This document shows positions 22,575 to 33,013 of a DNA stretch of 64,000 bases, piece after piece. This DNA is from an uncultured Prochlorococcus sp. (GTDB lineage: Bacteria; Cyanobacteriota; Cyanobacteriia; PCC-6307; Cyanobiaceae). Position 1 is the stretch's first letter; the number at the start of each line of letters is the position of its first letter. Where the stretch lies: assembly GCA_902573565.1 (NCBI GenBank), contig CACGKI010000006.1, positions 1 to 64,000 of the forward strand, given 5' to 3'. Under the pieces are notes generated by a model. The model was not told the origin of the DNA. It searched no databases and was given only the letters and a program-made list of their open reading frames with translations. The position numbers and the translations under genes were made by a program.

Positions 22575-22608
22575 ATCGAAGATAAATATAATTTATTTAA
22601 CAAAACTA

Positions 22609-23706
22609 CTAATTATTGATTAAGCCACATTGAGCTTGATTTAGTAGTAAATGATCGGCAAGTACTAAAGCCACCATAGCATCAACCATAGGAACTGCTC
22701 TTGGTAAAACGCATGGATCATGTCTCCCTTTTGCTTTCATCACAACTTCTTTCCCTTCAGCATTTACTGTTTTCTGTTCTTTCCCGATAGTTGCTGTAGG
22801 TTTAAAAGCTATCTTCATCTCAATATTTTCGCCATTACTTATTCCTCCCTGAATACCGCCTGAATTATTGGATATTGTTCTTAACTTCCTAATATCATCA
22901 GACTTAATGAAGGCATCATTATGTTCGCTTCCTTTTAAATAAGTTCCAGAGAAACCTGAACCTATTTCAAAGCCTTTCGTGGCAGGCAAAGACATCAAAG
23001 CCTTCGCCAAATCAGCTTCTAATTTATCAAAAACAGGCATTCCAAGACCAGAAGGGACATTTCTTACTAGACATTCAACAATACCGCCACAAGAATCTCC
23101 TTGACGCTTTAATTGCTTAATTCTCTCAATCATTTCTGCTGATACCTTTTCATCAGGACATCTAACAATATTAGAATCTATTTTGTTGAGAGAAATTGTT
23201 TCTTTATTTATATCAGAATCAATATCATGTATACGCTTTACCCAAGATAGTATTTCGGTGTTACAGAAGTTTTTTAATAATTGTTTTGCTATAGCACCAG
23301 CAGCTACTCTTCCAATTGTTTCTCTTGCAGAGGCTCTTCCACCACCAGAACTTGCCTGAATTCCATATTTCAGATGATATGTACCATCTGCATGAGAAGG
23401 TCTAAATACTTGCTCCAAATTATCATAATCTCCTGGTCTTTGATCCCTGTTTCTTACCAACATCGCTATTGGAGTTCCAAGTGTTAACCCTTCCTTTATT
23501 CCACTTAATATTTCAATTTTATCTTCTTCATTTCTGGGTGTAGTAATGTCACTTTGGCCAGGTCTGCGCCTATCTAATTCATTTTGTATCAGATTTATAT
23601 CTACTTTTAACTTAGGGGGACAGCCATCAAGGATAACTCCCACTGCACCACCATGTGATTCTCCAAAAGTACTAACACGAAAAATTTTTCCAAAACTACT
23701 ACTCAT
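22609..23706 (-). CDS. aroC: Chorismate synthase
   Basis: [57 protein letters not shown]. Confidence 0.97.
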   Translation of the reverse strand: MSSSFGKIFRVSTFGESHGGAVGVILDGCPPKLKVDINLIQNELDRRRPGQSDITTPRNEEDKIEILSGIKEGLTLGTPIAMLVRNRDQRPGDYDNLEQVFRPSHADGTYHLKYGIQASSGGGRASARETIGRVAAGAIAKQLLKNFCNTEILSWVKRIHDIDSDINKETISLNKIDSNIVRCPDEKVSAEMIERIKQLKRQGDSCGGIVECLVRNVPSGLGMPVFDKLEADLAKALMSLPATKGFEIGSGFSGTYLKGSEHNDAFIKSDDIRKLRTISNNSGGIQGGISNGENIEMKIAFKPTATIGKEQKTVNAEGKEVVMKAKGRHDPCVLPRAVPMVDAMVALVLADHLLLNQAQCGLINN

Positions 23707-23772
23707 AGAAATATCAAATGTTTTATCTATATATAAACATTATATGAAACCAATTGAAAATTAAACAAAAAA

Positions 23773-23793
23773 AAGCCCCCTTTAAGGGGGCTT
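23773..23793 (-). terminator. Intrinsic terminator downstream of psbA
   Basis: AAGCCCCCTTTAAGGGGGCTT palindrome preceded on + by an A-run, i.e. a U-tract on the minus strand. Confidence 0.88.
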
Positions 23794-23814
23794 GGAAATT
23801 TAAGAACTTTAAGC

Positions 23815-24897
23815 TTAACCAATAGCTGGAGCTGAAAGAGCTACTGTTGTAGACTCAGCTGCTGCTAGATCAAGTGGGAAGTTGTGAGCGTTACGCTCGT
23901 GCATTACTTCCATACCTAGGTTTGCTCTGTTAAGAACATCACCCCATGTAGGAACAATCTTACCGTTTGCATCAACAACTGACTGGTTGAAGTTGAAACC
24001 GTTAAGGTTGAATGCCATTGTGCAGATACCCATTGAAGTTAACCATACACAAACAACTGGGAATACAGCTAGGAAGAAGTGAAGACTTCTGCTGTTGTTG
24101 AAACTTGCATATTGGAAGATCAAACGACCGAAGTAGCCATGAGCTGCAACGATGTTATATGTTTCTTCTTCTTGTCCGAACTTGTAACCGTAGTTCTGAG
24201 ACTCTGTCTCAGTTGTTTCTCTGATTAGAGAAGAAGTAACAAGTGAACCGTGCATAGCTGAGAATAAAGATCCTCCGAACATACCAGCAACACCAGCCAT
24301 ATGGAATGGGTGCATAAGAATGTTGTGCTCTGCCTGGAAAACAAACATGAAGTTGAATGTTCCAGAGATACCTAGAGGCATTCCGTCAGAGAAAGAACCT
24401 TGACCGAATGGGTATACAAGAAATACTGCGAAAGCTGCTGAAACTGGTGCAGAGTATGCAACACAGATCCATGGACGCATACCTAAACGGTATGAAAGCT
24501 CCCACTGTCTTCCCATGTATGCTGAGATACCAATTAGGAAGTGGAAAATTACAAGCTGGTAAGGACCACCGTTGTATAACCACTCATCTACAGTAGCTGC
24601 TTCCCAAATTGGGTAGAAGTGTAGACCAATAGCGTTAGATGAAGGAACAACTGCACCTGAGATGATGTTGTTTCCATATAGGAATGAACCAGCAACTGGC
24701 TCTCTAATTCCGTCGATGTCTACTGGTGGTGCTGCGATGAATGCAACGATGAAGCAAGCCGCTGCTGTAAGTAGGCATGGGATCATTAAGACGCCGAACC
24801 AACCAACATAAATTCTGTTGTTAGTTGATGTTACCCACTCACAAAACTGTGGCCAACCTTTTAACAGCGAAGAACGCTGCTGCTGAATAGTTGTCAT
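23815..24897 (-). CDS. psbA: Photosystem II D1 protein
   Basis: Canonical D1 sequence from [20 protein letters not shown] to [17 protein letters not shown]. Confidence 0.99.
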   Translation of the reverse strand: MTTIQQQRSSLLKGWPQFCEWVTSTNNRIYVGWFGVLMIPCLLTAAACFIVAFIAAPPVDIDGIREPVAGSFLYGNNIISGAVVPSSNAIGLHFYPIWEAATVDEWLYNGGPYQLVIFHFLIGISAYMGRQWELSYRLGMRPWICVAYSAPVSAAFAVFLVYPFGQGSFSDGMPLGISGTFNFMFVFQAEHNILMHPFHMAGVAGMFGGSLFSAMHGSLVTSSLIRETTETESQNYGYKFGQEEETYNIVAAHGYFGRLIFQYASFNNSRSLHFFLAVFPVVCVWLTSMGICTMAFNLNGFNFNQSVVDANGKIVPTWGDVLNRANLGMEVMHERNAHNFPLDLAAAESTTVALSAPAIG

Positions 24898-25086
24898 GAG
24901 TTCGTAAAGTATGTCTCTTAAGTGAGACGTGTAAATAAAAACGGAAAAAATATTCCGCTTCGAAGATTTTAGACCAAAATCGCTAAAAATGTGTAATTTT
25001 TTTTTCTTTAAGTAAACTTATTTTTTGCAATATCAAAGAAAAGAACCTCCATGTCTTAATATTTTCTTTGTTATTGAGGATTTAAC

Positions 25087-25215
25087 TTGGTAATAATCGA
25101 ATGGCTTCTTAACGGAAAAAGATCTAAAGAGGTGGTTTCCTTAAGAGAGGCTAAGCATAGAAGACTGCAATTAGAGGCTTTTGGAGCTGTTATTTATTGG
25201 AGCGAAAGAATTTAA
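25087..25215 (+). CDS. Small ORF, 42 aa (TTG start), divergent from psbA; not in the ORF track
   Basis: Manual translation: (L/M)VIIEWLLNGKRSKEVVSLREAKHRRLQLEAFGAVIYWSERI*; open, well-mixed composition, in the psbA upstream gap. Confidence 0.45.
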   Translation: MVIIEWLLNGKRSKEVVSLREAKHRRLQLEAFGAVIYWSERI

Positions 25216-25332
25216 ATTTTTAAGGATTAAGACTTAGTAAAAAAAATAAAAGCATTAAATATTAAATAAACTTATCTTTTAAATAAAAAATCCTTATTAG
25301 TTTTCATCAATTTATTGTCCTTGTTTCTTAAT

Positions 25333-26238
25333 TTAAAGGCTTTCAAACTCATAAACCCATTGATTGTTAGAACTAATAACTTCTTTCTTCGTGTAGCTCA
25401 TGGCAATTTTTTTTTCCTTATAGGCGACTTCGCCAATGAAAACAGGCCAAACCAATTGTTCTCCTTCATATTTATGAATTATTCCTTGGCTATCAAGAAA
25501 TAATGGATCTCCTTTTTTAATCATTTTCCAATCTTGGTTTATTCTTTCAGGATGTATTAGGCCATCAATATATCCTTTTTCATCTCTTGGATAATCTATA
25601 CTCCCTTGATGAACATGAACAACCAATTCCTTTGGAAGTTCTATAAGATTGTTTTTTAATTTATCTATCTCTTCCCTTAAAGATTTAATAATTATTAAGA
25701 ATCTATCTATGATTTTTGGATCATAAAAATTTTGTGCGACAGCTCCTATTTCAATAACTAAACCACATGGCCAAGCTTCTACAAGAAAGCCTGTTTGTGA
25801 TTTATCTTTTTCGTGCAAATAAATAGGCAATCCAAATTTGTTCTGCAGTAATGCGGCTAAACAAAAATCTTTGAATCTCCTCCCATACAAAACAATGCTT
25901 GTTCCCATATTTGCAGTAGTAGTATGCAAATCAATTGCAATTTGACAGGGCTTAGATCCATGGATCCCAAATTGATCGACTAAAAAATTAGCTCTATTAA
26001 TTTCATAAACGCTATTATTTTCTTGATCATGATTTTTAATTTCTTTAAAAGATCTATTTAAATCTACATCTATATATCTGTAACCTTTTTCATAGGCAAT
26101 AGGATTTCCTATGATGTACTCATACTCGATACCATGATTTAAACTATTTTCCTCTCTATTAAATTTCTTAACCGCCCAAACAGGATTAATTTCATTCCCA
26201 TGAGTGCCTGAAACAATAAGTATTCTTTGAACAGTCAT
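25333..26238 (-). CDS. Aspartoacylase / succinylglutamate desuccinylase family protein
   Basis: SGTHGNEINPVWA, DVDLNRSF, AIDLHTTTANMG, VIEIGAVAQ. Confidence 0.88.
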   Translation of the reverse strand: MTVQRILIVSGTHGNEINPVWAVKKFNREENSLNHGIEYEYIIGNPIAYEKGYRYIDVDLNRSFKEIKNHDQENNSVYEINRANFLVDQFGIHGSKPCQIAIDLHTTTANMGTSIVLYGRRFKDFCLAALLQNKFGLPIYLHEKDKSQTGFLVEAWPCGLVIEIGAVAQNFYDPKIIDRFLIIIKSLREEIDKLKNNLIELPKELVVHVHQGSIDYPRDEKGYIDGLIHPERINQDWKMIKKGDPLFLDSQGIIHKYEGEQLVWPVFIGEVAYKEKKIAMSYTKKEVISSNNQWVYEFESL

Positions 26239-26261
26239 TTTTTCATTAAAAATAAAATTTT

Positions 26262-27206
26262 ATGCAAAATAAATACCTTATAAGAGCCACCAGAAAATTC
26301 TGGTTTTGGTTTTGGACCCAATTAATGAATGGCTTCGCACCATCAGATTCATATGGTAACTATAAAAGGCCTAAAGGTATAACAATTGATAGTGAATACG
26401 ATATTAATAATGAAAATGGACAAATTTATTTATTGGTAGGGAATTCTTGTCCATGGTGTCAAAGAACTTTACTCGTCCACGAAATAAAAAATTTATCTAA
26501 AAAAGTTAAAATTATTTTTTTAAAGGCAGATGTGGAGCATGGAGAATGGATTTTCAATAGAGAGTTTAAGAGATGCATGAGACTTTCTGAGCTCTACAAA
26601 AAAGCTAATAAAAAGACAATTTTTAGAGCGACATTACCTCTTTTAATTGGTTTTGTAAAAGATGAAGTAAACATTTTATCGAATGAAAGTTCCCAGATAA
26701 TTAGACTACTCAATTCAATAAAAAGTAATTCGAAATATAAGACATTAAATATTGAAGACTGTAATCAAAAAGTTTTAGATTTAATTAATAACAGCATTAA
26801 TGATGGAGTATATAAATGTGGTTTCGCCAGAAACCAGTCAGCTTACGAAAAAGCAAGTCAAAATCTTTTTGCAGCTCTAAATGAAGTTGAAAAATTACTC
26901 CAAAAAAACAATGGTGACTGGATATTTGGAAAAGAGTTAACCTATGCAGATATTTGCCTTTTTCCAACACTTATAAGATGGGAATTGATTTATAGCAAAC
27001 TTTTCAAATGCACTGAACAAGAACTATCAAGTTTCGAAAAGATTATTAAATGGAGATTAAAATTCTTTAATTTACCTAATGTGAATAGGACATGTCTTGA
27101 AAATGAATGGAAAAAAGATTACTACAAAGCTTTATTCCCATTAAACCCAAATCAACTAGTCCCAGTTTCACCATCGCTAAACGAAATAATGAGATTAGAG
27201 TCTTAA
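26262..27206 (+). CDS. Glutathione S-transferase family (Xi/ECM4-like) with CPWC motif
   Basis: LVGNSCPWCQRTLLVHEIKNL thioredoxin-fold motif; C-terminal GST domain WIFGKELTYADICLFPTLIRWE. Confidence 0.8.
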   Translation: MQNKYLIRATRKFWFWFWTQLMNGFAPSDSYGNYKRPKGITIDSEYDINNENGQIYLLVGNSCPWCQRTLLVHEIKNLSKKVKIIFLKADVEHGEWIFNREFKRCMRLSELYKKANKKTIFRATLPLLIGFVKDEVNILSNESSQIIRLLNSIKSNSKYKTLNIEDCNQKVLDLINNSINDGVYKCGFARNQSAYEKASQNLFAALNEVEKLLQKNNGDWIFGKELTYADICLFPTLIRWELIYSKLFKCTEQELSSFEKIIKWRLKFFNLPNVNRTCLENEWKKDYYKALFPLNPNQLVPVSPSLNEIMRLES

Positions 27207-27334
27207 ACAATAAATAAATCAATTTCGAAAAAAAAAATGATGTTGTAATGAACACTTATTTAGTTCATAGATAATGCAATTTCATTAGAAATTAACTATG
27301 TTATGTATGTCTACTAAAGTACGAAAAGCTTAAA

Positions 27335-27553
27335 ATGAAATCCATTGACGAACACATCCAAAAAGATCAATCGGAAATCGAATCTGCAAAAGCAGAGGGC
27401 AATCTTCCAAAGGTCAGACATTTAACTGAAGAGCTAAAAGAACTCGAAGAATATAAGGATCATCATCCAGAGGATAAACATGACCCTAATGCTTTAGAAC
27501 TATTCTGCGATGCCAACCCGGATGAACCAGAATGTCTTGTTTATGATGATTAA
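27335..27553 (+). CDS. cp12: CP12-domain Calvin cycle regulator
   Basis: DPNALELFCDANPDEPECLVYDD C-terminal CP12 motif. Confidence 0.92.
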   Translation: MKSIDEHIQKDQSEIESAKAEGNLPKVRHLTEELKELEEYKDHHPEDKHDPNALELFCDANPDEPECLVYDD

Positions 27554-27585
27554 GTTTTCTTTTCGATAGATAAACCATAAAAAAA

Positions 27586-27608
27586 GGGCTTTCAGAGCCC
27601 TTTTTTTT
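27586..27608 (+). terminator. Intrinsic terminator downstream of CP12 gene
   Basis: GGGCTTTCAGAGCCC hairpin followed by eight T residues; A-run upstream means it may work in both directions. Confidence 0.87.
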
Positions 27609-27625
27609 ATTTGTTCTATTCTTAT

Positions 27626-27808
27626 TTAGTAATCTCTATTAAAATCGGATGGACTGCCTGTAAGCGAACATATAACCGATTCCTCGTTTTTCATTTCCTT
27701 TACTTCTACAATTGGTCTTCCCATTTTCTTCAGAACTTCAATATCTTGAATAGTTTGACATCTAGCTATTATTTTTCCTTGTTGATCAAAGCAACTATAG
27801 AAATTCAT
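27626..27808 (-). CDS. Small hypothetical protein
   Basis: 60 aa ATG ORF of balanced composition (MNFYSCFDQQGKIIARCQTIQDIEVLKKMGRPIVEVKE), favoured over the overlapping + ORF. Confidence 0.6.
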   Translation of the reverse strand: MNFYSCFDQQGKIIARCQTIQDIEVLKKMGRPIVEVKEMKNEESVICSLTGSPSDFNRDY

Positions 27809-27893
27809 TTTGTGTTTAAAGAAGTATCTTATTTATGGCTAATTTTCATTACTAAATCAAGTGTTTTTTATACAAAAAAATTTTTAATTTAAG

Positions 27894-28877
27894 TTAAATC
27901 CTTTTCCATACTTCAGAAAGCAGTGAAGATAAACCTTTTTTTAAAGATGAAGAAATAACTAAAACTTTTTTATTAGATAAATTTTCTAACTTTTGTGTAA
28001 TTATTTTCAAATAATCATCATCTACAAGTTCCATTTTGTTTAAAACTATTAACCTCTCTTTATCTAAAAGACCTTTCCCATATTTTTTTAATTCCTGCTC
28101 AATTATCTCGAAGTCTTGAATAGGATTTTCTGAAATTGAATCAATTAAGTGCACAAGTATCTTCGTTCTTTGGATATGCCTTAAAAAATCATGCCCTAAA
28201 CCAACTCCATCAGCTGCCCCTGAAATTAATCCAGGGATATCAGCAAAAAGACAACCATTCCCATCCACTTTTCTAACTACACCTAAGTTAGGTATCAAAG
28301 TTGTGAAAGGATAGTTTGCGACTTTTGGACTGGCAGATGATAAAACGGAAATTAAAGTACTTTTTCCTGCATTCGGAAGACCTATAATCCCAACTTCTGC
28401 AAGGAGTTTTAGTTCTAATTGAACCTCCCATATCTCACCATCTTTCCCTTCAGTAAATGATTCTGGAGCTCTATTCTGATTACTTAAATAGTAGGCATTT
28501 CCATGACCACCTCTTCCTCCAATAGCAATAGTTAAACTCTGTTTATTTTTAGTTAAGTCTCCTAAAATAATGCCGGTTCTGAAATCCCTTATTTCTGTAC
28601 CGCAAGGAACTTTGAGGATTGTATCCAAACCTGAAGCACCAGTTCTTTTATTAGGACCTCCTTTACATCCATCTTGAGCAATTATTTCACGTTTGAATTT
28701 AAAATCTAATAATGTTTGAAGATTATTATCAGCCACCAATATTATTGAACCCCCTCTGCCGCCGTTCCCCCCCGATGGTCCTCCAGCAGGAACGAATTTT
28801 TCTCTTCTAAATGAAACTATTCCATTTCCACCTTTTCCAGCTTTAAGAATAATGTTTGCTTGATCAATAAATTGCAC
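27894..28877 (-). CDS. obgE: GTPase ObgE/CgtA
   Basis: [14 protein letters not shown] Obg fold, [18 protein letters not shown]1. Confidence 0.96.
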   Translation of the reverse strand: MQFIDQANIILKAGKGGNGIVSFRREKFVPAGGPSGGNGGRGGSIILVADNNLQTLLDFKFKREIIAQDGCKGGPNKRTGASGLDTILKVPCGTEIRDFRTGIILGDLTKNKQSLTIAIGGRGGHGNAYYLSNQNRAPESFTEGKDGEIWEVQLELKLLAEVGIIGLPNAGKSTLISVLSSASPKVANYPFTTLIPNLGVVRKVDGNGCLFADIPGLISGAADGVGLGHDFLRHIQRTKILVHLIDSISENPIQDFEIIEQELKKYGKGLLDKERLIVLNKMELVDDDYLKIITQKLENLSNKKVLVISSSLKKGLSSLLSEVWKRI

Positions 28878-28916
28878 TTAATACTCTTGTTCAATAGTTT
28901 TTAAATATTTTAAATT

Positions 28917-31328
28917 TTATTTTATCCAGGCAATACTGCAACCAGCTCCACCCTCGTTGTTTGCAGCATCTTCAATCTTATCAACATAATTTAAACCTGA
29001 TAACCACTTTCTTAAACCTTTTTTTAATTTACCAGTTCCAATTCCGTGAACAATCCATAGCGGTCCATGAAATTTTCTAATTTTCTCCTCGATAATTATT
29101 TCGGCTTCGTGAACTCTTAGTCCTCTTACATCAATTGTATTTTTACTCGTTCTAATTTTAGAAAAAGAAAAATCTTCTCTTGAAGATCGAATCTCAATTT
29201 TTGACTTTTTGGAATTAGGCTTTTCTCCATTAATGCCTTCAAGTTCATTTATAGATATTGTGCTCCTAAATGAACCACATTTAACTTCGTAAAAACCACC
29301 TTTTTCATCTAAATCTACAATTTGTCCCGTACTATTAAGACTTTTTATTTTTACAAAATCACCTACTTTAGGGTTCCATGATATCGACTTTTCAACTTTC
29401 TTTCGGGTTAAATGCTCTTTTTCAATTTCCTTTAATCTTCTCCCAATAATTCTCGTATCCTCTCCACTAACATTTTTATCTCTTAATTTTTTAATCAAAT
29501 CTATAACCTCTTTTTTAGCATTTACGATATGTTTTGATAATTTAGACCTTTCAACTTCCTGGATTTTTTCAGCATTTATTTTTTGATATTCGTAATTTTT
29601 CTTTAGTTCATCATGTAATATTTCAGTCCTAGCAATAAGTTCCGCAGCGGCTTCTGCAGATTTTTGTTGTTTAATCCTCTCTTCCTCCAATCCTTTAATA
29701 ATATTATTGATATTGTCAACTTTTTTTGGCTTTAGATAATTTGCAGCTTCATTGAGTATGCTTTCATCGAGGCCAATTCTCCTCGAGATTGACAAAGCAT
29801 TACTCCGACCAGGAATGCCCCAGTTAAGTATATATTTTGGCTTCAAATAATCCTCATCAAAGGCAACTGATGCATTTTCAAATCTGGAATCATCATATTT
29901 TAATGCCTTAATATCTCCGTAATGTGTAGTTGCTAAAGTGATATCAGATTTATTGGCAAATTCCTTTAACAAAGCCATCGCAAGAGCGCTGCCTTCAAGA
30001 GGATCTGTACCAGATCCAATCTCATCTAATAAAACAACTGACAGTCCTATCTTATTATCAAGTGATTCTAAAATCTCTTTAATACGGGATATGTGCCCAC
30101 TGAAGGTAGATAAATTTTCTTCTAATGATTGATTATCTCCTATATCAACATATATATTTGGACAAAAAGGGATAATAGGATTATTAGTTGAGGGTATAAA
30201 TAACCCTGCTCTTGCCATAAGTAATGACAAACCCAAACCTTTTAAAGCCGCAGTTTTACCACCAGTATTTGGACCTGTAATAGCTACAACCTTAATATTT
30301 CTATTTATATGAAAATCAACAGCCACTGGGGGAGGGGCTCCTTTTTTCTTATGTTCCCAAATCAATAATGGATGAGAAAAACCAATAAGGGAGATAATAG
30401 GATTTTTCTCAAAAAGAGGATTTTTTCCTCCAATCCATTTCGAATATCTTGAACGAGTTAGAGCATTTTCTAATCTCAATAAAATGGATGCCATTAAAAT
30501 AAGATTTTCTGAATTATCACTAACGACTTGGGACCATTTATTAAGTAATTTAAATTCTTCTGCTGTGATCCTAGCCTCTAAAGAAGCAATCTTATTGCCT
30601 TTAGTTACTAAACTATCAGGTTCAAAATATAGTGTATTTCCTGAAGATGAAGAATCATGAATTATGCCTTTAAATTTATCTATATAATTAACTTTAACTG
30701 CTAAAACTGGCCTACCATAACGATCTCCAATAGTCGTGTCTTGCAAATAAGCTAAATTCTTTTGTATAAATTTATCAACTAATATTTTTCTTTCAAGTTT
30801 CTTAGATAATAATTCTTTTCTAAGAATAGATAGTTCATTACTAGCATTGTCTGAAATCCTTCCATTAGATTCAATACCTGTTTTAAAAATCGTTTCGATA
30901 TTCTGATGATCAATTAAATTTTTTGTAAATGAGGAAATATAAGGCCTTTGTTCAAAATCTAAGAAGATTTTTTTTAAATTTCTTGCTGCAGCAATTGTTT
31001 TCGCTATGTCTAATAAATCAGAAGATAAAATTACACCTCCCTTAGAACAAATTTCAATATTTCTACTAATATCTTTAACATCGGAAAAACTAATTGATTT
31101 ATCTAAATTATTTTCTAGCTCAGTTATTTCAAACGTTTCATTCAAAAGTCTTTTAGATACTTCGTATTCTGAAGGAATTTTAAAACTTAAAATTTCTCGT
31201 TTACCCATTTCTGTAGAGGCAAATGAGGATAAATGAGTTTTTAATGCATCCCACTCTAAAAGATTTATGGATTCATCTTCTAAGGTTTTTTCTAAGTATG
31301 ATTTTTTAGAATGACTTTTCTCTTGCAT
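28917..31328 (-). CDS. mutS2: Endonuclease MutS2
   Basis: ITGPNTGGKTAALKGLG, LLDEIGSGTDPLEGSALA, C-terminal Smr domain (VHGIGTGKLKKGLRKWL). Confidence 0.95.
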   Translation of the reverse strand: MQEKSHSKKSYLEKTLEDESINLLEWDALKTHLSSFASTEMGKREILSFKIPSEYEVSKRLLNETFEITELENNLDKSISFSDVKDISRNIEICSKGGVILSSDLLDIAKTIAAARNLKKIFLDFEQRPYISSFTKNLIDHQNIETIFKTGIESNGRISDNASNELSILRKELLSKKLERKILVDKFIQKNLAYLQDTTIGDRYGRPVLAVKVNYIDKFKGIIHDSSSSGNTLYFEPDSLVTKGNKIASLEARITAEEFKLLNKWSQVVSDNSENLILMASILLRLENALTRSRYSKWIGGKNPLFEKNPIISLIGFSHPLLIWEHKKKGAPPPVAVDFHINRNIKVVAITGPNTGGKTAALKGLGLSLLMARAGLFIPSTNNPIIPFCPNIYVDIGDNQSLEENLSTFSGHISRIKEILESLDNKIGLSVVLLDEIGSGTDPLEGSALAMALLKEFANKSDITLATTHYGDIKALKYDDSRFENASVAFDEDYLKPKYILNWGIPGRSNALSISRRIGLDESILNEAANYLKPKKVDNINNIIKGLEEERIKQQKSAEAAAELIARTEILHDELKKNYEYQKINAEKIQEVERSKLSKHIVNAKKEVIDLIKKLRDKNVSGEDTRIIGRRLKEIEKEHLTRKKVEKSISWNPKVGDFVKIKSLNSTGQIVDLDEKGGFYEVKCGSFRSTISINELEGINGEKPNSKKSKIEIRSSREDFSFSKIRTSKNTIDVRGLRVHEAEIIIEEKIRKFHGPLWIVHGIGTGKLKKGLRKWLSGLNYVDKIEDAANNEGGAGCSIAWIK

Positions 31329-31340
31329 ACAAAAAAAGAA

Positions 31341-31742
31341 TCAAACATTCGATTGAATCCCTTCAGGAGGAACATAAAGCATCTCAAGCCAGTTTCCTTC
31401 AGTATCCTTCAAATAAAAGGATGCTGTTCCATCTCTATGTTCATGTAAAGGACCAACTTTTAAACCAGATTCTTTTAAATCATTTTGAATATTTACGACT
31501 TCTTTTTTATCGTCAAAATGAAAAGCAAAGTGAGGCCCTGCCGCTTTATAACTGGGGCCTAACAATGCAAGTCCATCTTTCCCTTTACCAGCTTCCAAAT
31601 AAGACCAATCCTTGTCATCCCAAACCAAATTCATACCCAATTTAATATAAAAAGATTTTGCCCTTTCGAGATTCTCTACTCTAAGTGCGATGTGACCAAT
31701 CCTATTTACCCCTTGTGAAAAATTCAAAACAAAGCAGTGCAT
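31341..31742 (-). CDS. gloA: Lactoylglutathione lyase/glyoxalase I-like
   Basis: IGHIALRVENLERAKSFYIKLGM, DTEGNWLEMLYV. Confidence 0.88.
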   Translation of the reverse strand: MHCFVLNFSQGVNRIGHIALRVENLERAKSFYIKLGMNLVWDDKDWSYLEAGKGKDGLALLGPSYKAAGPHFAFHFDDKKEVVNIQNDLKESGLKVGPLHEHRDGTASFYLKDTEGNWLEMLYVPPEGIQSNV

Positions 31743-31789
31743 TTATTATTAACATAAGAATAAACCAAATTTTTGTTAATAATGAGTTT

Positions 31790-32791
31790 TTAATTATCCT
31801 GCAACCATTGTGATGCATCACAAGCATGATAAGTAAGTATTAATTTCGCTCCTGCTCTTTTAAAACTGAGCAAAGTTTCTAAAACAATATCTTTTTCATT
31901 AATCCAGTTTTTCATGGCAGCAGACTTTACCATGGAATATTCGCCACTTACGTTGTATGCAGCTATTGGTTTATTTGAAAAAGTACTTAGTCTATAAATA
32001 ATATCTAAATATGAAATTCCAGGTTTTACCATCAAAATATCGGCTCCTTCATATTGATCCAATGCAGATTCGATTAAAGCCTCTTTTGAATTAGCAGGGT
32101 CCATTTGATATGTAGACTTATTATCTGGAATTATTTTCTTATTATTTTCTCTTGGAGCTGAATCTAAAGCAGTTCTAAACGGACCATAATAAGCAGATGA
32201 ATATTTTGCTGTGTAACTAATAATACCTACATCACTAAATCCTTGACTATCAAGGGCAGTCCTAATAGCTCCAACTCTCCCATCCATCATGTCACTTGGA
32301 CCAATAAAATCTGCTCCGGCTCTGGCTTGTGTTAAAGCTTGTTTTTTTAAAATTTCAATTGTTTCATCATTCAATATTTTTCCAGTTTCATCAACTAACC
32401 CATCATGTCCATCGCAAGAATATGGGTCCAAGGCAACATCTGTCATTATTGCCATTTCTGGAATCTCTTTTTTTAATATTCGAATAGCTTTAGGAATTAA
32501 GCCGTCTTCATTCAAACACTCTGCTCCATCTTCAGTCTTTAAGCTATCGTTTATTTTTGGAAAAAGAACAATACATCTTATTCCTAATTCCCATGCCCTA
32601 GTGACCTCATTTATTAAGCCATTCATATCCCATCTAAAAGTTCCTGGCATTGCAGAAATTTCCTCTTTAAAATCTTTTTCATGAATAAATAATGGATATA
32701 TAAAGTCCGAAGCTTTTAGGTGATTTTCTCTTACCATTTCTCTAATTGCCTCAGTCCTTCTTAGTCTTCTTGGACGAATAATCAAATTCAT
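31790..32791 (-). CDS. hemB: Delta-aminolevulinic acid dehydratase (porphobilinogen synthase)
   Basis: RPRRLRRTEAIREMVRE, DVALDPYSCDGHDG, MVKPGISYLDII. Confidence 0.96.
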   Translation of the reverse strand: MNLIIRPRRLRRTEAIREMVRENHLKASDFIYPLFIHEKDFKEEISAMPGTFRWDMNGLINEVTRAWELGIRCIVLFPKINDSLKTEDGAECLNEDGLIPKAIRILKKEIPEMAIMTDVALDPYSCDGHDGLVDETGKILNDETIEILKKQALTQARAGADFIGPSDMMDGRVGAIRTALDSQGFSDVGIISYTAKYSSAYYGPFRTALDSAPRENNKKIIPDNKSTYQMDPANSKEALIESALDQYEGADILMVKPGISYLDIIYRLSTFSNKPIAAYNVSGEYSMVKSAAMKNWINEKDIVLETLLSFKRAGAKLILTYHACDASQWLQDN

Positions 32792-33013
32792 TTGAATATT
32801 ATTTGAGTTGAAAAATATTTATCTAATACATTAATCGCTTACCTCACACATTAATCAATCAGAGACTCCTTTTGTTCAGGAAAATTAACTTAATTTATAT
32901 TAGGAGGAGAAAAAAAGTTACAAAAATATTTTGCACATACTTCATTTTTCACAAATTTACATCATAAAGAGATAATATCTTTTAGTTAAGTATTTATTTT
33001 AAGGAGAGTATCT

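Noticed and set aside
27611-27892. 93 aa plus-strand ORF overlapping the 60 aa minus ORF
   Set aside because: Phe/Tyr/Ser-rich spurious frame starting within the terminator region; the minus ORF is more protein-like.
32289-32684. 131 aa plus-strand ORF antisense to hemB
   Set aside because: Lies wholly within hemB on the opposite strand; no motif.
31790-32791. HemB metal site (DVALDPYSCDGHDG) lacking the Zn cysteine triad
   Set aside because: This is the expected Mg-type HemB of cyanobacteria and plastids, so not unusual.
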